Below, in pieces: positions 1 to 5,610 of a stretch of 5,894 nt of DNA (positions within the stretch are counted from its first letter, which is position 1; the number at the start of each line of letters is the position of its first letter). A model generated the notes under the pieces. The model saw only the letters and a list, made by a program, of their open reading frames with translations. It made no database searches and was not told the DNA's origin. Source of the stretch: an uncultured Nitrospinaceae bacterium (GTDB taxonomy: Bacteria > Nitrospinota > Nitrospinia > Nitrospinales > VA-1); assembly GCA_913043155.1 (NCBI GenBank), contig CAJWLY010000100.1:1-5894 (forward strand). Reading direction: 5' to 3'. The position numbers and the translations under genes are program-made.

Positions 1-42
1 GAATCTTCATGGACCCACAAACTTTGTAAGGCGCCTATTCAA

Positions 43-54
43 TTTTCAAAGAGC
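43..54 (-). promoter_or_regulatory. boxA-like antitermination site of a probable rRNA operon leader
   Basis: On the minus strand these bases read GCTCTTTGAAAA and continue as TTGAATAG. This closely resembles the boxA element (E. coli form TGCTCTTTAACAA) found in rRNA leaders and 16S-23S spacers, where NusB/NusE bind to build the antitermination complex. Its position downstream of candidate promoters on the same strand, in a gene-free stretch, fits an rRNA operon that begins just beyond the left edge. The rRNA gene itself is not in the window, so the operon is inferred. A boxA-like match alone could also arise by chance in A+T-rich DNA. Confidence 0.5.
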
Positions 55-132
55 TGACGCGATAAAGCTCAATGCTTTACCCGTGTTCTGTACTGCTTAT
101 CTACTGTCTCGGAAATATCTTCAGGGAAAAAA

Positions 133-193
133 AAACCCTTATCTGACGGGTTTCAGCCTACATCCCTCACTGAAACCCTCACATAAAGGTTTC
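133..193 (-). other. Chain of alternating inverted repeats in the presumed rRNA leader
   Basis: Four segments are each complementary to the next. AAACCC (133-138) pairs with GGGTTT (148-153). GGGTTTCAG (148-156) pairs over nine bases with CTGAAACCC (170-178). GAAACC (172-177) pairs with GGTTTC (188-193). The central 9-bp stem has a 13-base loop. Because segments are shared, the hairpins are mutually exclusive in RNA. No T-run directly follows the main stem on either strand, so it is not a standard terminator; on the minus strand a nine-T run starts 12 bases beyond it. It may be leader secondary structure. Confidence 0.45.
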
Positions 194-232
194 TACCTGA
201 AAAACAGCCTGTTAACTCAAACGCTACGGGTA

Positions 233-291
233 ATAATAAGACCTTTTTGGGATAAAGCAAGGATTTTTTTTTAATTAAACGAAAATATTTT
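233..291 (-). promoter_or_regulatory. Candidate rRNA-type promoter with UP-like element
   Basis: On the minus strand there is a -35-like TTGCTT (255-260) and a -10-like TATTAT (233-238) with a 16-base spacer. Directly upstream of the -35 lies a strongly A+T-rich tract (263-291) with A-runs and T-runs like an UP element, the site where the RNA polymerase alpha subunit boosts rRNA promoters. Transcription would start near 226 and run leftwards through the hairpin region and the boxA-like site. The -35 matches consensus at four of six bases. The call rests on the combination of elements rather than on any single one. Confidence 0.42.
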
Positions 292-312
292 AACAGCTTT
301 TATTTCAAATAG

Positions 313-321
313 ATTATACCA
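313..321 (-). promoter_or_regulatory. Extended -10 promoter element (TGGTATAAT)
   Basis: Read on the minus strand this is a perfect TGn-TATAAT extended -10 box, three bases beyond the stop codon of the ABC transporter. Extended -10 promoters can work without a good -35, and none is visible at the right distance (it would fall inside the end of the transporter gene). It would start transcription leftwards near 306. Together with the promoter at 233-291 it would form a tandem pair, a usual arrangement ahead of rRNA operons. Confidence 0.4.
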
Positions 322-323
322 AG

Positions 324-2084
324 TCACAAATCCTCCGGCTGCATCGGGGTGGTTTTTTCTTCCAGTTTTAGGCTTTTCAGGGTGTAGAGCCTGTGGTACA
401 GGCCCCCTTTTTTCATCAGCTCCTCGTGGGTGCCGGTCTCAACAATCCGGCCCTCATCCATCACCAGAATCCGTTTGGCATTGTGGGTTGTGGACAACCG
501 ATGCGCGATCACGAGGGAAGTGCGATCCTTCATCAGCCGCTCCAGGGCTTCCTGGATCAGAACCTCAGACTCGTTGTCGAGTGCCGACGTGGCTTCGTCG
601 AGAATGAGGATGCGTGGATCCTTTAATATTGCTCGGGCGATGGCGATCCGCTGGCGCTGTCCGGCTGAAAGACGGATCCCTTTTTCACCCACGATGGTCT
701 GGTACTGTTCCGGGCATTCCATGATGAAGGTATGGGCGTTCGCCGCCTTTGCAGCCTCGATGACCTCGTTCTGAGTTACACCCTCCTTGGCATACCTTAT
801 GTTCATCTCGATGGTTCCGCCGAACAGGATCGTCTCCTGCGGAACGATTCCGATTTGATCCCAATAGCTGGAAAGCTTCACCGTTTTCAATGGAATTCCG
901 TCGACCCGGATTTCCCCGCCAACCGGATCATAAAATCTGTGCAGGAGTTGAACGAGGGTGCTTTTCCCAGCCCCGCTCGGGCCAACCAGCGCTATCATCT
1001 GCCCCGGCTCGATGGTAAGGGAAATATCTTTCAAAATTTCCTGCTCTTTACGATAGTGGAACCGTACGCCGTCGAACTCGACACGCCCGGCGATCGAGGG
1101 CATGGGCCGGGCATCGGGAAGGTCACGTACTTCGCCGTGCATGTCCAGAAGTTCGAACAAGCGCTTGCTCGCTCCTAATCCTTCCTGGAGCCGTGTATAC
1201 ATTCGGGCGAAACTGCCCATGGGCCCGGCGATGATCGCTGCGTACAGAATGAATGCGATCAACTCGCCCGGACTGATCCCGCCGGTGATGACCTCGCGTC
1301 CGCCATACCACAGCAAAATGAGCGACGTGCTGAGTGCGATGAATCCGATCGTCGGGCCAAAAAACGATGAGATGATCACACGACTGCGCGCAGATTGGAA
1401 ACTGTCTTCGATCGCATTGGAAAACCGCTCCAACTCCAGTTTGTCGCGCACGAAGGATTTGACCACCTGGTAACAGGATATATTTTCCTCCAGAATAGTC
1501 GTGGAGACGGCGAGTTTATCCTGAATTTCGGTTGAGAGCCGCTTCATCTTGCGTCCGAAAGTCCGTGCAAATAGGACAAGGACAGGTGCCAGCACCAGAA
1601 TCATGAACGTCAACTTCCAGTTCATATAGATGATGATAATCACCCCACCCATAAGCCGGATCGACTGTTGGAGTACAGTTGCGGGCAAGTCGGTGATGAT
1701 GTTCTCGATGGTGGTGACGTCGTTGGTCATGCGCGACACGATTTCTCCCGTACGCCGCTTGACGAAAAAACTTATCGACATGGTATGAAGGTGATTGAAC
1801 AGGTTTTTGCGAAAATCTGCGATCACCCGCTTTTCGGTGACGTCAAAGAGGTAGTTGTGTATGGTCTGGCAGATCAGTTGCAACAGGAATAGAAAACCGA
1901 TGGCAATGGTTATGTTGTTAAGCCGGTCGAGATTTTTCTCGAGCATCACCACGTCGACGAGGTTGCGCACGAACAGGGGGATCGCAAGATTCATTGCGGA
2001 CGCAGCGATCAAAAAAATACTACCCGCAAACAGGGCCGCTTTGTAGGGAAGAAGTAACTGTAGGAGACGCCTGTAATTTTGCAT
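324..2084 (-). CDS. ABC exporter half-transporter, MsbA/LmrA type
   Basis: This 586-residue protein fuses a six-helix membrane domain to an ATPase domain, the usual layout and length (about 580) of homodimeric inner-membrane ABC exporters. Hydrophobic segments lie at about 17-37, 57-77, 135-153, 157-175, 244-262 and 268-287. The ATPase domain shows the A-loop Tyr344, Walker A GPSGAGKST (368-376), Q-loop Gln416, signature LSAGQ (472-476; consensus LSGGQ), Walker B ILILDE (492-497) with Glu497 as catalytic base, the D-loop SALD, and H-loop His528. All catalytic residues are present, so it should be active. The substrate cannot be read from the sequence: lipid A-type lipids (MsbA), other lipids or drugs are all possible. 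The ATG at 2084 is the only plausible start, because no ATG, GTG or TTG precedes it in frame before a stop near 2145. It has no clear Shine-Dalgarno sequence. I see no terminator after its stop, where candidate rRNA promoters begin at once. Confidence 0.93.
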   Translation of the reverse strand: MQNYRRLLQLLLPYKAALFAGSIFLIAASAMNLAIPLFVRNLVDVVMLEKNLDRLNNITIAIGFLFLLQLICQTIHNYLFDVTEKRVIADFRKNLFNHLHTMSISFFVKRRTGEIVSRMTNDVTTIENIITDLPATVLQQSIRLMGGVIIIIYMNWKLTFMILVLAPVLVLFARTFGRKMKRLSTEIQDKLAVSTTILEENISCYQVVKSFVRDKLELERFSNAIEDSFQSARSRVIISSFFGPTIGFIALSTSLILLWYGGREVITGGISPGELIAFILYAAIIAGPMGSFARMYTRLQEGLGASKRLFELLDMHGEVRDLPDARPMPSIAGRVEFDGVRFHYRKEQEILKDISLTIEPGQMIALVGPSGAGKSTLVQLLHRFYDPVGGEIRVDGIPLKTVKLSSYWDQIGIVPQETILFGGTIEMNIRYAKEGVTQNEVIEAAKAANAHTFIMECPEQYQTIVGEKGIRLSAGQRQRIAIARAILKDPRILILDEATSALDNESEVLIQEALERLMKDRTSLVIAHRLSTTHNAKRILVMDEGRIVETGTHEELMKKGGLYHRLYTLKSLKLEEKTTPMQPEDL

Positions 2085-2115
2085 GTATGGAACGCTGTGG
2101 TATGCGAGTTGGAGT

Positions 2116-2126
2116 GTTATGATAAC
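2116..2126. repeat. 11-base palindrome in the divergent intergenic region
   Basis: GTTAT-G-ATAAC is a perfect inverted repeat between the divergently transcribed ABC transporter and prenyltransferase genes. It overlaps possible minus-strand -10 sequences (TTATCA/TATCAT, with TTAGCA 17-18 bases upstream). It could be an operator for the transporter, but a short A+T-rich palindrome can easily occur by chance. Confidence 0.25.
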
Positions 2127-2234
2127 CTGCTTCGCATAAAGGTGCTAAGAAAAAACCATTAGAGTATCTTCACATTGCTCTATACAAAAAGATGCCTTTG
2201 GTTTTTGCGTGAAGAGAAATTTCTGGAGTTGTGT

Positions 2235-3095
2235 ATGGACTTTCCGGGTAAATTGAAGATCATTTTCAGCGATATCAAGATTCAGCACACAGTTTTTGCA
2301 CTTCCGTTTGCAATGATGAGTGCATTTATTGCGGCGGAGGGATTACCGGAATGGGAAACGTTGTTATGGATCTTGGTAGCAATGTTTGGGGCAAGAAACG
2401 CCGCCATGGCGTTCAACCGCATGGCCGATATGCAGATCGATAGACTTAATCCGCGCACTCGAAACCGAGCCTTGCCTTCAGGAAAAGTTACATTCCGACA
2501 GTACTGGGGTTTTCTGGTCGCTTCCACAGCTCTGTTCGTTCTTGCGGCTTATATGTTGAACCGATTGGCATTTTACTTGTCCCCGGTGGCGCTGGTGATC
2601 GTGTTCGGTTACTCGTTTGCCAAGCGGTTCACGCCCTATTCGCATTTGTGGTTAGGAATTGCTATTTCCATTGCGCCGGTAGGAGCTTGGGTGGCGGTTC
2701 GGGAAGAGATTTCGCTAGTGTCACTCGTGCTTGGCGCGGCGGTGGTGTTTTGGTTAGTTGGGTTCGATATCATCTATTCTTGTATGGATGTTGAATCGGA
2801 TTCAAAAAATAAGTTGTATTCCATTCCGCAACGGTTTGGGGTCGAGCGCGCCTTGCAGTTGGCCTTTCTTTCTCATGGCGCCATGCTTTTGTTTCTTCTC
2901 GGACTTTTGTTTGTCCCGGTGCTTGGTGGGCTTTATCTTGCCGGAGTGGTTCTGGTGGCCGGTCTCCTCGGGTACGAGCATTCGCTGGTGCGCCCCAACG
3001 ACCTTTCCAGGGTCAATATCGCTTTCTTCAATATCAATGGCGGGATCAGCGTTCTTCTGATGTTATTTGTGATTGCAGATTGCCTTTGGGTGTAG
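2235..3095 (+). CDS. mqnP: UbiA-superfamily prenyltransferase, probable MqnP (menaquinone biosynthesis)
   Basis: This 286-residue integral membrane protein belongs to the UbiA family. Both Asp-rich motifs are intact: NxxxDxxxD (Asn61, Asp65, Asp69) and DxxYxxxDxxxD (Asp178, Tyr181, Asp185, Asp189). They bind Mg2+ and the prenyl diphosphate. Most of the rest is hydrophobic, fitting about nine transmembrane helices. The family attaches a polyprenyl chain to an aromatic acid. Because an aminofutalosine synthase gene follows, the likely acceptor is 1,4-dihydroxy-6-naphthoate (MqnP) rather than 4-hydroxybenzoate (UbiA); that choice is inferred from context. I chose the ATG at 2235, preceded by TGGAG seven bases upstream, because the family's N-terminal motif (HTVFALPFA, 18-26) then sits at its usual distance. 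A TTG at 2175 would add 20 residues with no family resemblance. A weak promoter (TATACA at 2181-2186) may lie upstream. Confidence 0.88.
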   Translation: MDFPGKLKIIFSDIKIQHTVFALPFAMMSAFIAAEGLPEWETLLWILVAMFGARNAAMAFNRMADMQIDRLNPRTRNRALPSGKVTFRQYWGFLVASTALFVLAAYMLNRLAFYLSPVALVIVFGYSFAKRFTPYSHLWLGIAISIAPVGAWVAVREEISLVSLVLGAAVVFWLVGFDIIYSCMDVESDSKNKLYSIPQRFGVERALQLAFLSHGAMLLFLLGLLFVPVLGGLYLAGVVLVAGLLGYEHSLVRPNDLSRVNIAFFNINGGISVLLMLFVIADCLWV

Positions 3096-3140
3096 ACATG
3101 GGATCGAAAACAGGAGAAACCTTTCTCGCACTTAAGTCGC

Positions 3141-3171
3141 TAGGGTGATAGCCTCCGTCATCTCACCCCTA
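3141..3171 (+). repeat. Imperfect hairpin downstream of the prenyltransferase gene
   Basis: TAGGGTGA (3141-3148) is complementary to TCACCC-c-TA (3163-3171), giving an 8-bp stem with one bulged C and a 14-base loop. It begins 45 bases after the prenyltransferase stop. No T-tract follows (the next bases are ATAAAAACC), so it is not a typical intrinsic terminator. It could be an mRNA 3'-end structure or a Rho-independent-like element that lacks the U-run. Confidence 0.35.
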
Positions 3172-3197
3172 TAAAAACCGTGTTTGTCCACCAAGTC

Positions 3198-3237
3198 TTT
3201 GTAAAAACCAGCCGAGCGATGGAAGGTTTTGTACAAA
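3198..3237 (+). repeat. Interrupted 11-bp inverted repeat upstream of mqnE
   Basis: TTTGT-a-AAAACC (3198-3209) pairs with GGTTTT-gt-ACAAA (3225-3237), leaving a small internal loop and a 15-base apical loop. It lies 27 bases upstream of the TATAAT of the probable mqnE promoter. It may be a weak terminator for the preceding gene or a regulator-binding site. In addition, CCGAGCG (3212-3218, in its loop) is complementary to CGCTCGG (3251-3257), an alternative pairing. No known riboswitch class is recognised. Confidence 0.35.
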
Positions 3238-3264
3238 TCATTTTAAGTCCCGCTCGGATTCGGG

Positions 3265-3270
3265 TATAAT
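3265..3270 (+). promoter_or_regulatory. -10 box (TATAAT) of a probable mqnE promoter
   Basis: A perfect consensus TATAAT lies 32 bases before the mqnE start codon, so the mRNA would begin near 3277 with a leader of about 26 bases. No good -35 is visible at 16-18 bases upstream (best candidate TTTAAG/TTAAGT near 3242-3248). This suggests an activator-dependent or weak promoter, or one read by another sigma factor. It implies that mqnE need not depend on read-through from the prenyltransferase gene. Confidence 0.42.
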
Positions 3271-3302
3271 TTTCCCTTCTAAAAACATCTGAATTTTAAG
3301 TT

Positions 3303-4388
3303 ATGTTGTTCGAATTTGAAGATAGGGCGTTAAAGCCCCTTGAAGCCAAGGTGCGTGCGGGGGAGCGTCTGTCTCTTGAGGATGGGGTGACATTGTGGCA
3401 TTCGTTTGACCTGTTGGGGGTGGGGTACCTTGCCAACATTATCCGTGAACGGATTCATGAAGATAAGACCTATTTCATTCACAACCGCCATATCAACCAC
3501 ACCAACGTGTGTGTCAACAGCTGCCAGTTCTGCGCCTTCGGGGTTAAGGAAAACGATCCTGCCGCCTACACGAAATCTTTGGAGGAAGTCTTCTCGGATG
3601 CGGAGAAGTATGAGAGCGGCCGTGTGAGTGAGTTTCATATCGTGGGCGGTCTGCATCCGAATCTTCCGTTTCAATATTACTTGGACATGATGTCAGGGCT
3701 GAAGCAGCGGTTTCCAGAGGTGCATATCCAGGCGTTTACGGCGGTAGAGCTTCAGTATCTGGCGAAAATCGCCGGGATGTCTTTGAAGGATACTCTGCTC
3801 GCTTTGCGTGATGCGGGCTTGGGTTCGGTTCCTGGGGGCGGCGCAGAAATTTTCGCCAAGCGGGTGCGCAGGAAAATTTGTTCGGAGAAAACTACTGCCG
3901 ATGAGTGGTTGGATGTTCATGCAGCCATCCATTCGGTGGGTATGAAAAGCAATGCCACGATGTTGTACGGTCATGTGGAGAATGCCGAAGAACGAACCGA
4001 TCATCTTATTCGACTGCGGGACCTTCAGGATCGCACGGGCGGATTTCTTACTTTTATTCCGCTGGCATTTCATCCAGAAAATACGAGTCTGGATTTTCTC
4101 CCGAGTACTCCGGGACAGCTTGATTTGAGGGTCCTGGCCGTGTCCCGTTTGATGCTGGATAATTTTCCCCACGTCAAGGCGTTCTGGATCATGATCACTC
4201 CTCAGATCGCTCAGGTGTCTCTTGCTTTTGGGGCAAACGATATGGACGGAACCGTGGTCGAGGAAAAAATTACGCACGCGGCAGGTGCGGTGACAAACCA
4301 GATTTTTCGGAAGAATACTATTGTGGATATGATTGTCGAGGCGGGACGCAAACCTTTGGAGCGTGACACCTTGTACGAGGCAGCCTAG
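3303..4388 (+). CDS. mqnE: Aminofutalosine synthase MqnE (radical SAM)
   Basis: This 361-residue cytosolic enzyme matches the MqnE family in length and motifs. MqnE is a radical SAM enzyme that joins the adenosyl radical to 3-[(1-carboxyvinyl)oxy]benzoate (the MqnA product), giving 6-amino-6-deoxyfutalosine in the futalosine menaquinone pathway. The [4Fe-4S] cluster ligands are Cys70, Cys74 and Cys77 in CVNSCQFC, the CX3CX2C pattern. Other family landmarks are GGLHP (115-119), PGGGAEIF (177-184) and the C-terminal GANDMDGTVVEEKITHAAGA block (310-329). That last block favours MqnE over its paralogue MqnC, the dehypoxanthine futalosine cyclase. The ATG at 3303 gives the expected N-terminus, but the Shine-Dalgarno is poor (only TTTTAAG just upstream). 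No clear terminator follows. The other pathway genes (mqnA, B, C, D) are not in this window. Confidence 0.93.
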   Translation: MLFEFEDRALKPLEAKVRAGERLSLEDGVTLWHSFDLLGVGYLANIIRERIHEDKTYFIHNRHINHTNVCVNSCQFCAFGVKENDPAAYTKSLEEVFSDAEKYESGRVSEFHIVGGLHPNLPFQYYLDMMSGLKQRFPEVHIQAFTAVELQYLAKIAGMSLKDTLLALRDAGLGSVPGGGAEIFAKRVRRKICSEKTTADEWLDVHAAIHSVGMKSNATMLYGHVENAEERTDHLIRLRDLQDRTGGFLTFIPLAFHPENTSLDFLPSTPGQLDLRVLAVSRLMLDNFPHVKAFWIMITPQIAQVSLAFGANDMDGTVVEEKITHAAGAVTNQIFRKNTIVDMIVEAGRKPLERDTLYEAA

Positions 4389-4519
4389 GAGCTCCTGATT
4401 TAAGTCTTGATTTTAAGTTTGTGGTACGCGTTCCCATTTTGGACTTTTTGCACGCTGAAAAGATGCAAGCTAAGACACCTCAAGCCAGTCTAAGATCCCT
4501 GCTGTAGAGGAATTGAAAA

Positions 4520-5044
4520 ATGAGTGATTGGTATATGCTGACGTTTGTTGGGCGTGACCGGTCTGGAATCGTCGCCAAAGTGACGTCAGCAATATTTGAG
4601 GGTGGTGGCAACCTTGGGGAAGCGTCGATGGTTCGCCTGGGTGGCAATTTTACGATCATGTTGATGGTTCAGTATGACGGATCTGGAGAATCTCTTGAAA
4701 AAATCCTATCCCCCGTTTGCGATGCCCTGAAGTTGTGGAAGCATGTCGACCGAATTGAAGGAGAGTTGCATCATCATCTGGAACCCGATGTCCGTATCAG
4801 TATCTACGGAGCTGACCGGGCGGGCATCGTTGCCGAAACCACAGGCGCTCTAGCTGAGGCCGGGCTCAATATTCTGAACCTTGAATCGGATGTAGGTGGA
4901 ACGGCGGATACTCCGATTTACATCATGGAGATTGATGGTGTGGCGGGGAAAGGGATCGATGTCCTGGAGACGGCTTTGGATCGGCTTGCCAGGGAGAAGA
5001 ATGTTGAAACCCGCCTCGTTCCCATTGATACGCTGATGGGTTGA
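4520..5044 (+). CDS. Tandem ACT-domain regulatory protein, GcvR-like
   Basis: This 174-residue protein consists almost entirely of two ACT domains, at about 4-80 and 92-170. Each opens with a beta strand and a matching ligand-loop motif: GRDRSGIVAKVT (11-22) and GADRAGIVAETT (97-108). ACT domains bind amino acids or similar small ligands, usually at dimer interfaces. The two-ACT layout without a DNA-binding or enzyme domain is that of GcvR, the E. coli accessory repressor that controls glycine cleavage through GcvA. Whether this protein has that role is unknown, and no gcvA-like gene is present here. The start is well supported by AGAGGA (4506-4511) eight bases before the ATG. It lies 131 bases after mqnE, in a gap without a recognisable terminator or promoter. 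Its stop is 4 bases before def, so the two are very probably co-transcribed. Confidence 0.82.
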   Translation: MSDWYMLTFVGRDRSGIVAKVTSAIFEGGGNLGEASMVRLGGNFTIMLMVQYDGSGESLEKILSPVCDALKLWKHVDRIEGELHHHLEPDVRISIYGADRAGIVAETTGALAEAGLNILNLESDVGGTADTPIYIMEIDGVAGKGIDVLETALDRLAREKNVETRLVPIDTLMG

Positions 5045-5048
5045 GCCG

Positions 5049-5570
5049 ATGGCCGTTCTTGATATCCTGACTTATCCGGATTCACGCCTGAAACAAATTT
5101 CTCGGCCGATCAAGGTAATTGATGAAGCTTTACAGCAGTTCATCTCGGACCTCGAAGAGACCATGCTGGCCGGGCCAACATCAGCGGGCATTGCTGCACC
5201 CCAAGTGGGTCGATTCGAACGACTCGTCATCATTGACGTATCTTTCAAACCAAATATTCCAAATCACGGGCGGCTGGTTTTGATTAACCCTGAAATCATC
5301 TCTCACGAGGGGTCTGTTGTCGGGAGGGAGGGGTGCCTGTCTGTTCCTGATTTTACGGGGAACGTGTCGCGGTTTGAACGCATCCACCTGAAAGCTTCAG
5401 ATCGGGCCGGAAAAACCCAGGACTATGATATGTTGGGGTACGAAGCTCGGGCCGTGCAGCATGAGTTGGATCACTTGGACGGATTGCTTTTTCTGGATCG
5501 TCTCGTCAGTCGTAGGAATAGCCTGTTTCGCCGAAAAGTTCACAATCAGGTGGACCTTCCTAAGCAATAA
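5049..5570 (+). CDS. def: Peptide deformylase
   Basis: This 173-residue metalloenzyme removes the formyl group from the N-terminal Met of nascent proteins as they leave the ribosome, releasing formate. All three family motifs are present. Motif 1 is SAGIAAPQ (45-52), with Gln52. Motif 2 is EGCLS (94-98), with metal ligand Cys96. Motif 3 is HELDH (138-142), with metal ligands His138 and His142 and catalytic Glu139. Motif 1 has Ser45 where the GxGxAAPQ consensus has its first Gly, a position that varies in some deformylases; Gly47 is kept. Length is normal for a bacterial enzyme. The ATG lies 4 bases after the upstream stop codon and has no strong Shine-Dalgarno of its own, so translational coupling to the ACT gene is likely. 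The usual partner fmt (methionyl-tRNA formyltransferase) is not adjacent. Confidence 0.95.
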   Translation: MAVLDILTYPDSRLKQISRPIKVIDEALQQFISDLEETMLAGPTSAGIAAPQVGRFERLVIIDVSFKPNIPNHGRLVLINPEIISHEGSVVGREGCLSVPDFTGNVSRFERIHLKASDRAGKTQDYDMLGYEARAVQHELDHLDGLLFLDRLVSRRNSLFRRKVHNQVDLPKQ

Positions 5571-5593
5571 AACGATCTACGCTAAAGATCGTT
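5571..5593 (+). repeat. Perfect 8-bp hairpin after def
   Basis: AACGATCT (5571-5578) and AGATCGTT (5586-5593) form a perfect stem with a 7-base loop, starting at the base after the def stop codon. No T-run follows, so it is not a canonical terminator. It ends five bases before the GGAG ribosome-binding site of the next gene. It may be an mRNA processing or stabilising hairpin, or a weak attenuator between def and the pentapeptide gene. Confidence 0.45.
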
Positions 5594-5610
5594 AGGGTGG
5601 AGTAATACAC

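Noticed and set aside
131..178. Intrinsic terminator for the ABC transporter
   Set aside because: The 9-bp hairpin is about 150 bases past the stop codon, and the minus-strand T-run starts 12 bases after the stem instead of directly following it.
83..274. 63-residue open frame on the plus strand
   Set aside because: Low-complexity basic sequence with no recognisable domain or ribosome-binding site, running antisense through the presumed rRNA leader and promoter.
472..476. Degenerate ATPase site in the ABC transporter (residues 472-476, LSAGQ; the coordinates here are residue numbers)
   Set aside because: Gly to Ala at this signature position is a mild variant, and all other catalytic motifs, including the Walker B Glu497, are intact.
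732..1178. 148-residue plus-strand open frame
   Set aside because: Lies wholly antisense to the well-supported ABC transporter gene, in a shadow frame, with no family features.
2175..2234. N-terminal extension of the prenyltransferase from a TTG start
   Set aside because: The 20 extra residues do not resemble the family N-terminus, and the ATG at 2235 has a usable TGGAG ribosome-binding site.
3141..3237. Riboswitch ahead of mqnE
   Set aside because: No match to a riboswitch core I know, and most of the structure lies upstream of the only good -10 box, so it would not be in the mqnE mRNA.
3693..4277. 194-residue minus-strand open frame
   Set aside because: Antisense shadow of mqnE, whose Fe-S and family motifs are all intact.
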